A stretch of DNA of 64,000 nucleotides from Palsa-1392 sp963819975. GTDB taxonomy: Bacteria > Verrucomicrobiota > Verrucomicrobiia > Chthoniobacterales > UBA10450. The notes below the pieces were generated by a model. It made no database searches. It worked only from the letters and a program-made list of their open reading frames with translations, and was not told the DNA's origin. The position numbers and the translations under genes were made by a program. This document shows, piece after piece, positions 1 through 10,185 of the stretch. The first letter of the stretch is position 1. Each line of letters begins with the position of its first letter. The stretch spans positions 1 through 64,000 of the forward strand of contig CAWFYE010000014.1 in the NCBI GenBank assembly GCA_963819975.1, given 5' to 3'.

Positions 1-1
1 T

Positions 2-88
2 GATGCGGTGAACGATCCCGCGCTGGGGAAACAGGTGCGGAGCTTTCAATTCCGGCAGGCACTCGATTACTCCGTGAACCGTCGGTAG
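2..88 (+). CDS. C-terminal end of an unidentified protein, cut by the window edge
   Basis: Only the last 28 codons of this frame are visible before a TAG stop. The residues include FRQALDYSVNR, which resembles the FRxALxYAINR stretch of family 5 extracellular solute-binding proteins (peptide/nickel ABC transporters). In that family the motif lies inside the protein, not at its end, so this may be a truncated or frameshifted gene, or an unrelated one. It converges with the minus-strand thioredoxin-like gene 17 bases away. The identity is a weak guess from one short motif. Confidence 0.3.
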   Translation, partial: DAVNDPALGKQVRSFQFRQALDYSVNRR

Positions 89-105
89 GAACTCGCGCGG
101 ACGAT

Positions 106-591
106 TTAGTGTTCCCACTCCGACTCGCTGTCTGCGAGAAATTGCTGCAGCACCGGAAATCGAATCTCGCCGTAATTCAGCGCGTAGCGCAGATCGCCTC
201 CCTTGTAGATCCATGTCGTCGGAATCCAGCTTAACGGCATGCCGGCAAATTGTTTGATGTGATCGATACCGCGCGGTCCGGGATCAGCGAGAATGGTGAC
301 GTTTGGTTGGTCGGAGATGTCATATTGCTTGAGCATGGCGCGGCCGTCTTCGCCCTTATTCCAAACGGAAACGAAAATGAATTTCACCTTTGGATTTTCT
401 TTCACCATTTTTGTCCAGCCGCCGCTTTTCAGTTCTGCCTTGCAATTCGAACACCAGGGAGCCCAAAGATGAACGACGGTCAGGTCGGGGGACTTTATAG
501 CTTCGGCAACCTCTTGTTGCGCCGGCGACGCAAGGAGATTCGGCATTGAGGCGAAAAGGAACAGGACGGCCGCATTTAAGAGCTTTTTCAT
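106..591 (-). CDS. Secreted thioredoxin-like (TlpA/thioredoxin-fold) protein
   Basis: This is a 161-residue protein with an N-terminal signal peptide (MKKLLNAAVLFLFASMPNLLAS, positively charged then hydrophobic) followed by a thioredoxin fold. The redox motif is WCSNC in the context HLWAPWCSNCKAEL near residues 43-55, and a cis-Pro segment IPTTW lies near residues 124-128. Proteins of this type act in the periplasm as thiol reductases or oxidases, for example in cytochrome c maturation or disulfide repair. No maturation genes lie nearby, so the partner is unknown. It is transcribed away from rpsA and appears monocistronic. The fold is clear; the specific role is not. Confidence 0.8.
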   Translation of the reverse strand: MKKLLNAAVLFLFASMPNLLASPAQQEVAEAIKSPDLTVVHLWAPWCSNCKAELKSGGWTKMVKENPKVKFIFVSVWNKGEDGRAMLKQYDISDQPNVTILADPGPRGIDHIKQFAGMPLSWIPTTWIYKGGDLRYALNYGEIRFPVLQQFLADSESEWEH

Positions 592-595
592 AAAC

Positions 596-660
596 TTGGA
601 TGTTCGACGTTTTCCGGGGTTTACGGCTCAACATCGGACATCCAACATCGAACGTCCAAC
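596..660. repeat. Three copies of a 14-base repeat, one inverted, forming a hairpin
   Basis: The unit AACATCGGACATCC at 630-643 is followed directly by AACATCGAACGTCC at 644-657. An inverted copy (GGATGTTCGACGTT) lies at 598-611, so bases 596-645 can form a long imperfect stem. It sits just upstream of the thioredoxin-like gene and may be a dispersed intergenic repeat. The rest of the 592-814 gap holds the rpsA leader and no gene. Confidence 0.5.
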
Positions 661-720
661 GCCGAACCGTAACCCCATTCGCAACGGTTGACCTCCGAGC
701 GAATTATGCCTACTGTGCCT

Positions 721-803
721 CCCCATTTCTGAGGGGTGGTAGCGGCAGTGCGAACTGCCGATAGGATGCGACGAAGGAGAGCGTCGCTCCATCCGCAAAG
801 GAG
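721..803 (+). promoter_or_regulatory. Structured 5 prime leader of rpsA (three stem-loops plus Shine-Dalgarno)
   Basis: Three hairpins follow each other: CCCC/GGGG at 721-736, a perfect 7-bp stem CGGCAGT/ACTGCCG with a GCGA loop at 743-760, and GCGACG/CGTCGC flanked by GGAT/ATCC around 763-796. AAGGAG at 798-803 ends 11 bases before the rpsA start. S1 is known to regulate its own translation in enterobacteria through a folded leader with several hairpins. The analogy here is inference. Confidence 0.45.
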
Positions 804-814
804 ACTTTATCGTT

Positions 815-2497
<1,683 letters not shown>

Positions 2498-2536
2498 GGA
2501 TAGAGCGCTTGCGCCAGAATTCCCAATGATCTTGTT

Positions 2537-3428
2537 CTAGTTCTTCGTCGACAGCGCGTCGAAGCCGGAGATCACGTCGAAGAGTTCTTCGTCGATGCTG
2601 CTTTGGCGCAATTGGTGGAAGGTGCCGTGAAGCTTGACCAGCAGTTCGTCGATGTTCTTGTCGGCGCGTTGCATCGCGGCGAGGCGGCTGGCGTTTTCGC
2701 TCGCGAGCGATTCGGCGCAGGCGCGGAAGATCGAGACGAAGAGATACTCGCGAATGAGGGCGCGTAATGTTGCGGTGCTGCTGCCGATGACTTCGGGGAG
2801 GTTCTTCGCCGGCCAGGGAATCTCAACCAGCTTGCGACGCCAGGTTTCGTCCAAGGGCAGCAGTCGCTGACTGACCGGCTCGTAGCCCGCTCCAGAGGTG
2901 GGGCGGTTGTAGAAGAGGTGAAGCTCGGTGACTTCATTTCGCCCGCGATGCGTCTCGTGCTCGACAAGAATTTTCCCGACCAGCGGCGTGATGGCTTTGA
3001 TGGAATTCGGAACGGAGAAGAGCCCGACCGGTGTCAGCCCCGCGTCTTTCAAGCGCGCATGCACGCGCTCGCCGACGGCCCAGATTTGCGGTTTATTCGT
3101 TAGGGCGGCCAGAGCCTTAACCGCATGGTCGGTCACGACATCATTAAACTGGCCGACCAACCCTTGATCGGAACCGAAGACGACCGCGGCGATTGCAGTC
3201 TGCGTCTGGACGTTTGGTCGATCCAGTCAGCAATGCTGAGGAACCGGCCGCCCGAAAGCAGACGCTCAGGCCCAACTCCACGGTGCGATAGTAATCGCCT
3301 AACGACTTCACCGATTTCTCATACTGGCCGATGCTCGAAGCCGCCAAAGCTTTCATCGTCCGCACGACGGATTGAAGATCGCCGGCGCTCTCGATCTTTT
3401 GGCGCAAACTCTCCGTCGTGTTGCTCAT
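2537..3428 (-). CDS. atpG: ATP synthase gamma subunit (frameshifted)
   Basis: The N-terminal part (MSNTTESLRQKIESAGDLQS, read from 3428) has the coiled-coil start typical of gamma subunits. The rest, from the core AIAAVVFGSDQGLVGQF to the stop at 2537, is in the next frame. The switch must lie between about 3190 and 3225, because a TGA in the second frame occurs at 3226-3228; deleting one base restores a complete gene of about 296 residues. Gamma is the rotor shaft of F-type ATPases and cannot be dispensed with, so this is either a sequence error or inactivation. It is the last gene of the atpDCQRBEFAG operon, as in other N-type ATPases. AAGGAAAG precedes the start. Confidence 0.88.
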
Positions 3429-4986
3429 GATTTCTTTCCTTGTCCGCCGCCTTGGGCTTGGGATGAAAAGTGACGAGCGCCTGTTGCGCGATGTCCGTGA
3501 TCGTTTTGCGATCCTCGTCGCTCAACTTGTCGGCGGTGTTCAAGCGCTCGATCACTTCCGCCGGGATCTTCGCGGCGGCTTCGCGCAACGCCTGCTCGGC
3601 TTCTTTCATCCGTTCGAGCGGCACGTCGTCGAAGAGTTTCGCGCTCAACGCCAGCAGCACGGCGATTTGTTCGACCACCGAAACCGGAGCGAATTCCGGT
3701 TGCTCGAGACAGGCGCGGATCCGCCGCCCGTGCTCGATGATCTTGCGCGCTTCTTCATCCAGCCGCGCGCCGAAACGGGAAAAGGTTTCGCGTTCCTCGA
3801 ACTGCGCGTAGGCCAGTTTGAGGTCGCCCGTCACCGCGCGGTAGGCCGCCAACTGCGCCTTGCCGCCGACGCGCGAGACGGATTTGCCGACATCGACCGC
3901 GGGCAGCACGCCCAGTTCGAAGAGCGACGGCGAGAGATAAATCTGTCCGTCGGTGATGGAGATCAGATTGGTCGGAATGTAAGCGGAAATGTTTTGCGCC
4001 TCGGTCTCGATGATCGGCAACGCGGTGAGCGAGCCGCCGCCGAGTTCCTTGCGCAAATGGGTGGCGCGCTCGAGCAGCCGCGAGTGAATGTAAAAAATGT
4101 CGCCCGGAAAAGCTTCGCGCCCGGGCGGCCGGCGCAGCAACAACGAGAGCTCGCGATAAGCGCGCGCGTGATGCGTGAGATCGTCGTAAACGATGAGCAC
4201 GTCGCGGCCCGCTTCCATGAAATGCTCCGCGATGCTGGTCGCGGCGTAAGGCGCGATGTAAGCGAGCCCGGGCGGATCGTTCCCCTCGGTCACGACCACG
4301 ACCGTGTAATCCATCGCGCCTTTCTCGCGCAAACCAGCCACGGCTTTGGCGACCGCCGACGCGCGCTGACCAATGGCGCAATAAACACAGACGACATCGC
4401 GGCCGCGTTGATTAAGGATGGTGTCGATCGCAATCGCGGTCTTGCCCGTCCGGCGATCGCCCAAAATCAACTCGCGCTGCCCGCGCCCGATCGGAATGAG
4501 CGCGTCGATCACTTTCAATCCGGTCTGGAGCGGCACCGTCACCGGCGCGCGATCCATGATCGGTGCCGCGGGTCGCTCGATCGGCAAACGTTCGCTCGCT
4601 GCCACCGGCCCATTGCCATCGAGCGCTCGACCAAGCGGATCGATCACGCGCCCGAGCAACCCTTCGCCCACCGCCACGTCCATGACTCGCCCGGTGCGCT
4701 GAACTTCATCGCCCGCGTGCAGGCCCTGATATTCGCCGAGCAGAACGACGCCGATTTCCTCTTCGTCCACGTTGAACGCGATCCCGAAAAGATCGCCGGG
4801 AAACTTGAGCAGTTCCTCAAAGCCCGCATTGGGAAGACCGGCGACGCGCGCGATGCCAGTGGAGACGCTGATGATCGTACCGACTTCGTGCGGCGCGAGT
4901 TGCGGCTTGAACGCTTCCCGCGCCTGATCGATTCCCGCGAACGTGCGATCGAAGACGCTCTGCAGACTTTCCGGCGCCGCGTTCAT
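3319..4986 (-). CDS. atpA: ATP synthase alpha subunit, N-type
   Basis: The product has all landmarks of F1 alpha: a beta-barrel start, the Walker A motif GDRRTGKTAIAID near residue 170, and the RVGGKAQ signature near residue 370. It is the regulatory nucleotide-binding subunit of the F1 head. The 555-residue reading frame overlaps the following atpG by about 110 bases. A shift near 3450 would instead end it at a TGA overlapping the atpG ATG as ATGA, giving a tail like GGQGKKS, the usual tight junction; the long tail seen here may therefore be an artefact. It overlaps the atpF stop by 4 bases. Confidence 0.95.
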   Translation of the reverse strand: MNAAPESLQSVFDRTFAGIDQAREAFKPQLAPHEVGTIISVSTGIARVAGLPNAGFEELLKFPGDLFGIAFNVDEEEIGVVLLGEYQGLHAGDEVQRTGRVMDVAVGEGLLGRVIDPLGRALDGNGPVAASERLPIERPAAPIMDRAPVTVPLQTGLKVIDALIPIGRGQRELILGDRRTGKTAIAIDTILNQRGRDVVCVYCAIGQRASAVAKAVAGLREKGAMDYTVVVVTEGNDPPGLAYIAPYAATSIAEHFMEAGRDVLIVYDDLTHHARAYRELSLLLRRPPGREAFPGDIFYIHSRLLERATHLRKELGGGSLTALPIIETEAQNISAYIPTNLISITDGQIYLSPSLFELGVLPAVDVGKSVSRVGGKAQLAAYRAVTGDLKLAYAQFEERETFSRFGARLDEEARKIIEHGRRIRACLEQPEFAPVSVVEQIAVLLALSAKLFDDVPLERMKEAEQALREAAAKIPAEVIERLNTADKLSDEDRKTITDIAQQALVTFHPKPKAADKERNHEQHDGEFAPKDRERRRSSIRRADDESFGGFEHRPV

Positions 4987-5792
4987 TTACTTTTCGCGAC
5001 CATCTTTTGCTCGTTAGGCTGCGGCTTCGGCTGGTCCTTCGCTTTCAAAAGTTCGTCGACGCCAGTTTCCAAACCTGTGAGGTAATCGGCGATGCTCCAC
5101 GCGAGCTTTTGGCCGTTCGTGGTCAGTTCGATGCCGCTGACCAAATCGGGCGCGGTTTCGAACCGGAGTTTGATTTCGCTCGAGAAGGTTTCGTTGAGCG
5201 CTTTTTGAATGGCGGCCTGTTGCTCGGCGGGGAGGTCGAACGCGCTCCGCACGACTGCGGGATCGGACGCCGTCTTGAGAGCTTCGCCGAGGCTCGCTTT
5301 CGTCTTTGCGTCCAGCGCTTGCAGGCGTCGCAGGAAAACGTCGGCCGTCCGCTCTTCGAGGCTGGCCGTGGCGAGATCGGCCAGCGTCTTTCGCGTGATG
5401 GCGAAAACTTCCTCCTGCGTTCGGCGACTGATGGCCTGGCTCAAGTGCTGCGCGTCGTTTCGTAGCGTCTCGCCTCGCTTCGCGCTCAAGGCGTCGGCGG
5501 CTTTGCGCGCTTCGTCGAGGAGCCGCTCGCGCTCGGCTTTCGCTTCGTCGGTTGCCTTGCTCAGGAGCGCGGCGCGCTGCTGGTCGAACTCGTCGTTCTT
5601 GTGCTGGAAATCGTCGCGCTCCTTTTTGGCTTCGGCCTTTTTCGCGGCGGCGTCGGCCAGTTCGGCGGCGATCTTCTTCTCGCGCGCGTCGATCGCGTTG
5701 AGGATCGGCTTGTAAAGAAAGCGCCTCAACAACCAGACGAGGATGAGGAAGTTGAGCGCCTGCGCCCCGACGGTGAACCAGTCGATGAGCAT
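4983..5792 (-). CDS. atpF: ATP synthase b subunit with delta-like C-terminal extension
   Basis: At 269 residues this is much longer than a standard b subunit (about 160). It begins with one membrane anchor (ALNFLILVWLLRRFLY), continues as a charged Ala/Lys/Glu-rich coiled coil to about residue 120, and ends in a domain resembling the delta/AtpH C-terminus. A fused b-delta subunit replacing a separate atpH is characteristic of N-type ATPase operons, and no atpH is present here. It forms the peripheral stalk that holds F1 against the membrane a subunit. Only 3 bases separate it from atpE. Confidence 0.92.
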   Translation of the reverse strand: MLIDWFTVGAQALNFLILVWLLRRFLYKPILNAIDAREKKIAAELADAAAKKAEAKKERDDFQHKNDEFDQQRAALLSKATDEAKAERERLLDEARKAADALSAKRGETLRNDAQHLSQAISRRTQEEVFAITRKTLADLATASLEERTADVFLRRLQALDAKTKASLGEALKTASDPAVVRSAFDLPAEQQAAIQKALNETFSSEIKLRFETAPDLVSGIELTTNGQKLAWSIADYLTGLETGVDELLKAKDQPKPQPNEQKMVAKSK

Positions 5793-5795
5793 GGA

Positions 5796-6077
5796 TTACT
5801 TTCCGGCCGCCTGCGCGATGACGTGATTCCAGAACGGATTCGCGAAGATCAAAATCATCGAGACGACGAAGCAATAGATGGCGGTCGATTCGATCATGGC
5901 GAGGCCGACGAAGAGCGTGCGCGTGATGGTGGCGGAGGCGTCGGGCTGCTGGGCCAGCGCGGTGAGCGCGGTCGCGACCGAGCGCCCTTCGCCGAGGGCC
6001 GGCATCATACAGCCGATGCCGGTCGTTAGGCCGGCGGTGACGATCGAGGCGACCGCGATGAGTGTCATGTTATCCAT
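5796..6077 (-). CDS. atpE: ATP synthase c subunit (rotor ring), N-type ion-binding signature
   Basis: The 93-residue protein is two membrane helices joined by the polar loop ARQP-like QQPDAS. It carries two acidic residues facing the expected ion site: E30 in PALGEG on helix 1 and E63 in the MIESTAIY stretch on helix 2, with S64, T65 and Y68. The E-S-T-x-x-Y set matches the sodium-coordinating pattern proposed for N-type ATPases. At least one N-type ring with two carboxylates has been reported to carry protons, so ion choice cannot be settled by sequence. It overlaps atpB by 8 bases. Confidence 0.95.
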   Translation of the reverse strand: MDNMTLIAVASIVTAGLTTGIGCMMPALGEGRSVATALTALAQQPDASATITRTLFVGLAMIESTAIYCFVVSMILIFANPFWNHVIAQAAGK

Positions 6078-6786
6078 TGGTTTGTCCTTTGTTGGTTAGG
6101 CTGCGTTTTTCAAGTTTCGGCCGGCGCGTGCGCGTGGCCGCCGCGATGTAAACCGCGGCGAGGATGCTGAAGATGTAGGCCTGCACCATGCCGGTGAGGA
6201 GGCCGAGCGCGGTCATCACGATCGGGAAAATGAACGGCGTGATCGTGAGCAGAATGCCGATGATCATCGCCCCGCTCATCATGTTGCCGAAGAGACGGAC
6301 GGCGAGCGCGAGGGTGCGCGAGAGCTCGCTGATGATGTTGAACGGCAGCATGATCACCGTCGGCTCGATGTAGGATTTGAGGTAGCCGCCGAGGCCCTGG
6401 TCCTCGATGCCGAAAAGCGGCACGGCCACAAACACGCAGAGGGCGAGCGCGACGGTGGTCGAGAGCGAAGCGGTCGGCGGCTCGTAGCCGGGAATGATGG
6501 TGCAGAGCGCGGAGACGGCGACGAAGAGAAAGAGCGTGCCGAGAAAACCGAGATATTTCTCCGGATGACGCAGGCCGACTTCTTCGATCTGTTTGTTGAT
6601 CCCGGTGACGATGATTTCCAAAAAGTTCTGCCAGCGGGTGCGTTCCAGTTCGGTGGAAAGATTGCGCGTGATGAGCTTCGCGCCGACGGCGAGCACGATC
6701 ATCAGGCCCCAGGTGAAGACGATGGTGCCGTTGAGTTTGAGAAACCCGTGCTGCCAGAAAATCATCTGATCGGGACTAAGGCGCAT
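6070..6786 (-). CDS. atpB: ATP synthase a subunit (ion channel of Fo)
   Basis: This 238-residue polytopic membrane protein shows the essential stator arginine in SRTLALAVRLFGNMMSG near residue 160-175 and the usual end helices (GMVQAYIFSILAAVYI). It provides the two half-channels through which ions reach the c ring. It overlaps atpR upstream by 11 bases and atpE downstream by 8, showing tight operon packing. The C-terminus is short and basic. A GTTAGG motif lies near its 3 prime end at 6095. Confidence 0.95.
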   Translation of the reverse strand: MRLSPDQMIFWQHGFLKLNGTIVFTWGLMIVLAVGAKLITRNLSTELERTRWQNFLEIIVTGINKQIEEVGLRHPEKYLGFLGTLFLFVAVSALCTIIPGYEPPTASLSTTVALALCVFVAVPLFGIEDQGLGGYLKSYIEPTVIMLPFNIISELSRTLALAVRLFGNMMSGAMIIGILLTITPFIFPIVMTALGLLTGMVQAYIFSILAAVYIAAATRTRRPKLEKRSLTNKGQTNG

Positions 6787-7090
6787 GACTGGCCTCCGGT
6801 GTTCGCGAGTGATGATTTTCGGCCGGCGCGCGGGTCAGCCACGTCACGACGAAACGCGCGATGACGAATCCGAGCAGACACGCCATCAGCCGCCGCCAAT
6901 CGCCGCGGCCGACAAAGTAAAAGCCGGCGAGCGCAATGCCCATGCGCAGAAGCATGCTGCCGAAAAACCAGAGCGCGGGTTGCCGGGACGAAAGGCCTTT
7001 GCGCACGGTCCACCAAAGGCCGCCGAAAAAAATCGCCCCAAGCAAAAGGCCGACGGCGCTCGCGAGCAGCAATGGCAGCGGTTCATTCAT
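6776..7090 (-). CDS. atpR: N-ATPase subunit AtpR
   Basis: This 104-residue protein has three predicted membrane helices with two conserved-looking arginines inside hydrophobic segments (WTVRKG, MLLRMGIALAGF). Its position between atpQ and atpB is the fixed location of atpR in N-type ATPase operons. AtpR is thought to help assemble the c ring or balance charges in it. The start at 7090 was chosen because the protein then begins MNEPLPLLLASAVGLLLG, the usual form; a longer frame adds only a basic, unlikely leader. It overlaps atpQ by 8 bases. Confidence 0.87.
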   Translation of the reverse strand: MNEPLPLLLASAVGLLLGAIFFGGLWWTVRKGLSSRQPALWFFGSMLLRMGIALAGFYFVGRGDWRRLMACLLGFVIARFVVTWLTRAPAENHHSRTPEASHAP

Positions 7091-7412
7091 CGTTAGGCGC
7101 CTCGTCGTCCCGCATCGCTTTCTCTTCCTTGGCAACCCAGCGCCACGCGTTCAGACAACCAATCGTGAGCCCGGCGACCAGGAGCGCGAGCGTCCAGGAA
7201 TGGGTGCCGGGATGATGCTTGTCCAACCAAATGCCGAGCGCGGCGCCGAGCAATGTCGGCACGGTCACCGACCAGCCGATCAGTCCCATCATGCCGAGGC
7301 CGAACCAGACGCCGGGCTTCGGATTGCGCCGCGCCTTGAGTTTGCGCGCCGCTTTCACGCCGATCTCCCCGGCGAAATCTGGCTCCGGTCGATCGTTAGG
7401 CGGGTCGCTCAT
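7083..7412 (-). CDS. atpQ: N-ATPase subunit AtpQ (AtpI-like)
   Basis: A 109-residue protein with a charged N-terminus and two membrane helices (FGLGMMGLIGWSVTVPTLLG and LALLVAGLTIGCLNAW). This layout matches the AtpQ/AtpI-like family found second or third in N-type ATPase operons, where it is thought to help build the rotor or bring divalent cations to it. It overlaps atpC by 4 bases and atpR by 8. The GTTAGG motif at 7395 falls in its 5 prime end and another at 7092 at its 3 prime end. Confidence 0.87.
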   Translation of the reverse strand: MSDPPNDRPEPDFAGEIGVKAARKLKARRNPKPGVWFGLGMMGLIGWSVTVPTLLGAALGIWLDKHHPGTHSWTLALLVAGLTIGCLNAWRWVAKEEKAMRDDEAPNDE

Positions 7413-7795
7413 TTTTGAAAGCTCGCGAACCGATGCAGAAAGCCGGTTTCCAATTTCGCCATGACCGAGCGGACGTTTTGCTCGTCCTCATCGAGCGCGA
7501 GAAACTCCTGCTTCACCGCGTCGTGTAACTGTCCGAGATCCGTTCCGCCGAGCGCGCGGCGCACGGAGACGAGCACGTCCGCGCCGGTTTTCACGAGCAC
7601 GCCTTCGTCCACCGCGACGAAGACTTCGCCGTCGGATTCGGTTTCGTAAGTCAGAATGCCGGGCGCGAGCGCGGCCACGCAATCGAGCCGGTGCGGCAGG
7701 ATGCCGAACGAACCTTCGCGCGTCTCCGCGACGATGCGCGACACGCCGGTTTTCTCGGCGAAGACCTGGAACGGGAGAAGAATCTTAAGCTGCAT
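7409..7795 (-). CDS. atpC: ATP synthase epsilon subunit
   Basis: The 128-residue product begins MQLKILLPFQVF and carries the epsilon beta-sandwich signature GSFGILPHRLDCVAALAPGI, followed by a helical C-terminal region. Epsilon links the gamma shaft to the c ring and can restrain hydrolysis. The start at 7795 was chosen over an upstream ATG because the extra 30 residues are Arg-rich and belong to the overlapping atpD frame. It follows atpD with an 11-base overlap, the usual first pair of N-type operons. Confidence 0.92.
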   Translation of the reverse strand: MQLKILLPFQVFAEKTGVSRIVAETREGSFGILPHRLDCVAALAPGILTYETESDGEVFVAVDEGVLVKTGADVLVSVRRALGGTDLGQLHDAVKQEFLALDEDEQNVRSVMAKLETGFLHRFASFQK

Positions 7796-9264
7796 GTGCG
7801 GCGGCGACCGGTGTCGGCTGTGGTTGCGGTTTTGTTTCCGTCGGGGCTTTGGGCGCGCTCGGTTTCGCTTTCGCCTTGGCCTCATCGACCGCGCCGATCA
7901 TGTAGAACGCGCTCTCGGGTAAATCCTTGAATTCGTCGCCCAGGATTCGCTCACAACCATCCAGCGCGTCCTTCAGACTAACGAGTTTACCTTTCATGCC
8001 GGTGAACTGCTCGGTCGTGAAAAACGGCTGGGTCAGAAACCGCTCCAGCCGGCGCGCGCGGGCGACCACGTTGCGATCCTCCGGCGAGAGCTGCTCCAGG
8101 CCGAGCATCGCGATGATGTCTTTCAGCTCGGCGTATTGCGCGAGCGTGCGCCGGATTTCCTGCGCCAGTTTGTAATGGCGTTCGCCGACAATGCCCGGCG
8201 TCGCCATCTTGGAACTCGATTGCAGCGGATCGATCGCGGGAAAAAGTCCTTCGCTCGCGCGCTGGCGCGAAAGGACGATCGACGCCGAGAGATGCGAGAA
8301 GGTGTGGACCGCCGCCGGATCGGTGAAATCATCCGCCGGCACATAGACCGCCTGGATCGAAGTGATCGCGCCGGTATCCGTGTTGGCGATCCGTTCCTCC
8401 AATCCGGAAAGCTCGGTGCCCATCGTCGGCTGATAGCCGAGACGCGACGGCATTTGCCCCATCAAACCCGAGACTTCCATTCCGGCCTGGATGAAGCGGA
8501 AAATATTATCGATCAGCAGCAGCACATCGCGGTGTTCGTCGTCACGAAAATATTCGGCCATCGTTAGGGCGGCGTGGCCGACGCGAAAACGGCTGCCCGG
8601 CGGCTCGTTCATCTGGCCGTAGATCATGACCATGTTCGGCAGCACGCCGGCTTCCTTCATCTCGCGATAAAGCTCCTCGCCTTCGCGGCAGCGCTCGCCG
8701 ATCCCGCAGAAAATGCTCACGCCTTTCTGGTCCGAGACGACGTTGTGAATCATCTCGGTCAGCAGCACCGTCTTGCCCACGCCGGCGCCGCCGAAAAGGC
8801 CCGCTTTTCCGCCGCGCTCCAGCGGCATGAGCACGTCGATGACTTTGATTCCGGTCTCGAAGACTTCCGACTTGGTCGAACGTCGCGCCAATGGCGGCGG
8901 ATCGCGATGCACCGAACGCCATTGGATATCGGTCGGCGCTGGTTCGCGATCGATCGCATCGCCGAACACGTCGAACATGCGCGAGAGAATTCCTTTCCCG
9001 ACCGGCGCCTGGAGCGGCCCGCCAGTGTCCTCCACGGCCATGCCGCGCGCGAGACCTTGCGTCGGCGTGAGCGCAATCCCGCGCACGTGATGCGCGTCGC
9101 TCTGCGCCAGCACTTCGATGACGATCTCGTTCTTCGCGCCCGCGCGCAGAACCGAATAAATCGGCGGCAAGATGCGCGTCGAAACGCACATCCACGACAC
9201 TGCCGCGGACCGAGACAATCATCCCTCGATTCAGCGACCGCTGTTCACTCTTTGCTTCGTTCAT
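7785..9264 (-). CDS. atpD: ATP synthase beta subunit (frameshifted near the N-terminus)
   Basis: The catalytic F1 beta subunit. From about 9165 to 7785 the frame is intact and shows Walker A GGAGVGKTVLL, the GERCREGEELYREM region and the ALTMAEYFRD segment. The true N-terminus (MNEAKSEQRSLNRGMIVSVR, start 9264) is in another frame; the two join as VVDVRFDAHL-PPIYSVLR if one base is removed near 9166-9175. The C-terminal tail is Lys/Pro/Ala-rich. It heads the atpDCQRBEFAG operon; no clear promoter was recognised upstream. A damaged catalytic subunit would disable the enzyme, so a sequence error is at least as likely as decay. Confidence 0.9.
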
Positions 9265-9548
9265 AACCAATGAATCGTCGCGCGATTCGCGTTCACCGGA
9301 AAAGCGCGACCAAATGACTGATGGCCTTCCAGCAGCCCGCACCCGATGCTGCCCAGCTCTCGCTCTTACCTTCAATCAGGATCGGGCAAAGAGGCTGACC
9401 AGTCGATTTCTTTTCAGTTTTCAATTTGCGGCCCCTCTAAAACTGATACGGTTTCATCGTGATCAATGTCGCAAAATGTCACTCGCTTTCTTGGCACAAA
9501 TTGCGAATCGCCGCGTCCCTTTTTTGCAGCTGCTCGAGATTGGTTGGA

Positions 9549-10103
9549 TCAAGGATTGGCCAGGCGCGCATCGATATGTCGATCTAATCCGCTTTCGCAC
9601 AAAAAATACCAGTAACCAGCGGCGGTAATCGCGAATCCGTTCGGCTCCTTGATGCCCTTTGACGTGCTCCGACCAGACTTTTTTAAAACAAGATCGTGAG
9701 AGCGCATGATCAGAACGTCCTCGTAGTGTGAGCGGTTAAAAACTACCACTTCGCCGCGCTTGGGTGCCTGGTGTTCGATTCGCCACAGAAAATCGTGCGC
9801 GAGTTCTTCCGCCGACGGTTGCTTGAAACCGACGACGCGACAGCCTTGCGCGTTCATCGCGCCGATGACATGCGGGACGAGGCCATCCTTGCCGCCCGCG
9901 TCAGGAGCCTGAAGGCAAATTAGCAACGAGCGTTTGTTTTCGGCGTAGAGCTAGAACTGCAACTCGTCCATCCGCTTTTGGAGCTTCTCACTTTTCCGAA
10001 GCGCGGATTCTTTCTTTTCGTGTCTGGCCGCAAATGGCGGATCGAAGTCCTTGAGCCGGATTTTCTCTCCGGGTTTCACGCGGAGTCCATTGTGATAATT
10101 CAT
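9549..10103 (-). pseudogene. Decayed polyphosphate kinase 2 (PPK2 family)
   Basis: Reading from 10103, the frame gives MNYHNGLRVKPGEKIRLKDF then a TAG at 9951-9953 exactly where homologues have a sense codon, and continues in the same frame with the Walker A-like DAGGKDG and the FNRSHYEDVL motif typical of PPK2 enzymes that move phosphate between polyphosphate and nucleotides. After about 9690 the similarity is scrambled across frames and stops before the C-terminal third. One nonsense codon plus later indels and truncation mark a pseudogene. The 9265-9548 stretch between it and atpD holds no gene I can support. Confidence 0.75.
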
Positions 10104-10185
10104 GCGCTGGGGTTTTGATAAGACCTTGCAGGTACTCTTTGTCAGCAATGACGGCGCGAAATCGATTTATACAGTAAGATTGGAT

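Noticed and set aside
3418..5085. Long plus-strand frame over the ATPase genes
   Set aside because: It is antisense to atpA and atpF, Arg/His-rich and without a family; GC-rich codon bias creates such shadows.
9265..9548. Intact C-terminal part of the polyphosphate kinase 2
   Set aside because: No frame here shows the expected C-terminal motifs, so the gene appears truncated.
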